DNA from: Pseudomonadota bacterium
Lineage (GTDB): Bacteria > BMS3Abin14
Assembly (NCBI GenBank): GCA_030636965.1
Contig: DAOVVW010000043.1
Coordinates: forward strand, 1-6,965
Direction: 5' to 3'
DNA length: 6,965 bases
Part shown: positions 5,449-6,965 of the stretch, piece after piece
How the letters are laid out: each line of letters starts with the position of its first letter
How positions within the stretch are numbered: position 1 is the first letter of the stretch
Program-made: the position numbers and the translations under genes
The notes under the pieces: model-generated
Told to the model about the DNA's origin: nothing
Database searches by the model: none
What the model saw: only the letters and a program-made list of their open reading frames with translations

Positions 5449-6774
5449 CTAAAACATCTTCCCCAGCGGTCCCTTCCCCTTTCCAATCATCTTCATCATC
5501 TTTTTGGTCTCGGCGAACCGTTTGAGCAGGCGGTTCACATCAGATACTGCGGTTCCGGAGCCGGCTGATATCCTCTTCCGCCTGCTGCCATTAATTATCT
5601 TCGGGTTTTTTCGCTCTGCCGGAGTCATGCTGTCTATAATAGCCGTGATCCGTACAAGCTCACTCTCATCTATTTCGCCCGGGATGGCTTTCTTCATTTT
5701 ACCGGGCAACGGCAGCATAGAGAGCATCTCGGAAAGAGAACCCATGCTCCTCAATTTGGTGAGCTGGTCCCTGAAATCCCCCAGGTCGAATTCGCCGCGC
5801 ATTTGCTTGCGAGCAACCTTTTCAGCCTCCTTTTCATCCATTGTCTTCTGGGCCCGGTCGATAAGGGTGAGAACATCACCCATTCCCAGGATCCTGGAGG
5901 CCATTCTTTCAGGGTGGAACGGCTCGAGTCTGTCGAGAGTCTCTCCAGTTCCGGCAAACTTTATCGGAACCCCTGTGACGTTTCTCATAGAAAGAGCTGC
6001 TCCTCCCCTGGCATCACCATCGAGCTTGGTGAGGATTATACCAGTAAGATCAAGAGCTTCATGGAATGCCTCGGCGACTTTAACTGCATCCTGCCCAGTC
6101 ATGGAATCCGCTACCAGTAGCGTCTCGTGAGGATTTATAATGGCCGAAAGGGTACGAATCTCTTTCATCAACTCTTCGTCAACGTGGAGGCGTCCGGCCG
6201 TATCCACAATGACCGTGTCGGCTCCGGAGCGGCCCGCCTCAACCGAGGCGTTCTGGTAAGCGCCCTCGGGATTCATTCCCGCTTCCGGTTTATAGACAGG
6301 AATTTCAGCCCTTTGGGCTGTCTGAAGGAGCTGCTCGACTGCTGCCGGCCTGCTCATGTCAGCTGGCACCAGGTATGGCCTCATGTTCTGACCCTTCAGA
6401 TGAAGTGCCAACTTGACTGCAGTGGTCGTTTTACCCGAACCCTGCAATCCCACCAGCATGATGCGGGTTGGAGGGATTGAAGCGCGGGTTAGGTCCACCC
6501 TCGAGCCCCCCAGAATATTGCCCATTTCCTCATGTACGATCTTAATGACCTGCTGCGCAGGAGTGAGGCTTTCCAGTACTTCACTGCCCGTTGAACGTCC
6601 TCTGACCTGGCTTATAAAGCCCTTAACTACTTTGAAGTTGACATCAGCTTCCAAAAGGGCTAGCCTGACTTCCCTGAGGGTGGAGTCGAGGTCTTTTTCG
6701 GTCAACCGCCCTCTATTTTTGAGCCTTTTGAAAATGCCATCGAGCTTTTCTGAAAGGTTCTGAAACATTGCCAT
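5449..6774 (-). CDS. ffh: Signal recognition particle protein Ffh (SRP54)
   Basis: A 441-residue SRP GTPase that binds 4.5S/SRP RNA and signal peptides of nascent membrane proteins and docks to FtsY. The N domain (1 to about 88) has ALLEADVN (39-46). The G domain carries G1 GLQGSGKTT (109-117), G2 DMSRPAAVEQL (139-149), G3 DTAGR (191-195), G4 TKLDG (249-253) and GTGE (276-279). The M domain from about 297 is methionine-rich and contains the SRP RNA-binding block SRRKRISAGSGTAVSDVN (397-414) and the GKGKGPLGKMF tail. The length is normal. Two ATG codons (Met1 and Met3) are possible starts, and neither has a clear Shine-Dalgarno. It is the first minus-strand gene after a divergent region and appears transcriptionally separate from rpsP. 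Confidence 0.98.
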   Translation of the reverse strand: MAMFQNLSEKLDGIFKRLKNRGRLTEKDLDSTLREVRLALLEADVNFKVVKGFISQVRGRSTGSEVLESLTPAQQVIKIVHEEMGNILGGSRVDLTRASIPPTRIMLVGLQGSGKTTTAVKLALHLKGQNMRPYLVPADMSRPAAVEQLLQTAQRAEIPVYKPEAGMNPEGAYQNASVEAGRSGADTVIVDTAGRLHVDEELMKEIRTLSAIINPHETLLVADSMTGQDAVKVAEAFHEALDLTGIILTKLDGDARGGAALSMRNVTGVPIKFAGTGETLDRLEPFHPERMASRILGMGDVLTLIDRAQKTMDEKEAEKVARKQMRGEFDLGDFRDQLTKLRSMGSLSEMLSMLPLPGKMKKAIPGEIDESELVRITAIIDSMTPAERKNPKIINGSRRKRISAGSGTAVSDVNRLLKRFAETKKMMKMIGKGKGPLGKMF

Positions 6775-6835
6775 GACGAGGTTGTAGCATCCGGTTCTTT
6801 TTTTTGAAAGTACGTAGTTTGCCGAGTTAATTAGT

Positions 6836-6870
6836 GTTTAAAGTTTAAAGTTTAAAGTTGAAAGTTTAAC
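6836..6870. repeat. Five heptamers, GTTTAAA type (left arm of fold-back)
   Basis: Units gtttaaa, gtttaaa, gtttaaa, gttgaaa, gtttaac are exactly in phase. The stretch 6836-6866 matches the reverse complement of 6900-6930 at 25 of 31 positions, so with that array it forms an imperfect inverted repeat around a 33-base AT-rich centre. Confidence 0.9.
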
Positions 6871-6887
6871 GCAGGATAAAATAAAAT
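6858..6887 (+). promoter_or_regulatory. Possible promoter for the plus-strand gene at the right edge
   Basis: TTGAAA (6858-6863, 5 of 6) and TAAAAT (6882-6887, 5 of 6) stand 18 bases apart on the plus strand, 54 bases before the ATG at 6942. The -35 hexamer is part of a heptamer unit, and the AT richness of the region makes chance matches likely. Confidence 0.35.
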
Positions 6888-6899
6888 AAATAATCTGAT

Positions 6900-6930
6900 A
6901 ACTTTCAGCTTTCAACCTCCAACTTTTAAC
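6900..6930. repeat. Four to five heptamers, AACTTTC type (right arm of fold-back)
   Basis: Units aactttc, agctttc, aacctcc, aactttt and a partial aacc run in phase. They are the inverted partner of 6836-6866 and resemble the right arm of the trmD-rplS array, sharing CAACYTCCAACT. The array ends about 11 bases before the plus-strand ATG. Confidence 0.8.
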
Positions 6931-6941
6931 CAGAGCTAACC

Positions 6942-6965
6942 ATGAACGAACTCTTCCTGATCATA
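6942..6965 (+). CDS. Possible start of a divergent gene, cut by the window edge
   Basis: ATG at 6942 opens eight codons reading MNELFLII before the window ends. Only a weak gag precedes it. The first residues resemble the start of glycyl-tRNA synthetase beta subunits (M-x-ELLLEIGTEE), but eight residues are far too few to name it, and no glyQ precedes it here. It is listed because it is the only explanation for the end of the repeat region and fits the plus-strand promoter candidate. Confidence 0.3.

Noticed and set aside
5504..6130. 208-codon open frame on the plus strand opposite ffh
   Set aside because: It is Ser/Arg/Ile-rich and mirrors the conserved ffh coding strand; ffh motifs are unambiguous in the other frame.

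Overview
The window carries a bacterial housekeeping block, all on the minus strand. In transcription order it reads ffh, rpsP, rimM, trmD, rplS, rnhB, yraN, comM (yifB), so the first gene lies at high coordinates. The first codons of an unidentified plus-strand gene sit at the right edge. The gene order and the moderately GC-rich genes separated by AT-rich gaps suit a Gram-negative or deep-branching lineage. A Desulfobacterota-like organism is my guess from the protein flavour, but the sequence alone does not fix the phylum. Unlike many non-gammaproteobacterial genomes, there is no KH-domain (khpA) gene between rpsP and rimM.

Layout from the right: 6775-6941 is a divergent intergenic region with two inverted arrays of 7-bp repeats and AT-rich promoter-like sequence. 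ffh (SRP GTPase) ends at 5449, followed within 5 bases by four more 7-bp repeats. A near-consensus promoter (5358-5386) then leads into a long structured RNA leader (about 5345-5197) ending just before a perfect Shine-Dalgarno and a TTG start for rpsP. rimM and trmD follow, with trmD directly abutting rimM. A 206-base gap holds eleven consecutive heptamers that fold back on themselves. rplS and rnhB follow, 9 bases apart. A 223-base gap made largely of heptamers precedes yraN and comM, which overlap by 16 bases. The left 187 bases are again repeat.

Together the genes cover protein targeting (ffh), ribosomal proteins S16 and L19, 16S processing (rimM), tRNA m1G37 methylation (trmD), ribonucleotide and RNA-DNA hybrid removal (rnhB), and two DNA-processing proteins (yraN, comM). 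This is the usual conserved neighbourhood.

The unusual content lies between the genes. (1) Every gap longer than about 100 bases carries degenerate 7-bp tandem repeats, with several consensus families, while the tight junctions have none. (2) The yraN-comM pair is enclosed by inverted copies of one such repeat (1-117 and 2201-2304). The copies match base for base except for two whole 7-base units and one extra base. (3) The rpsP leader can form a 12-position closing stem, an inner stem and an 8-bp hairpin, with tandem G.A modules at three internal loops. It is a candidate S16 autoregulatory leader or a copy of a dispersed structured element.
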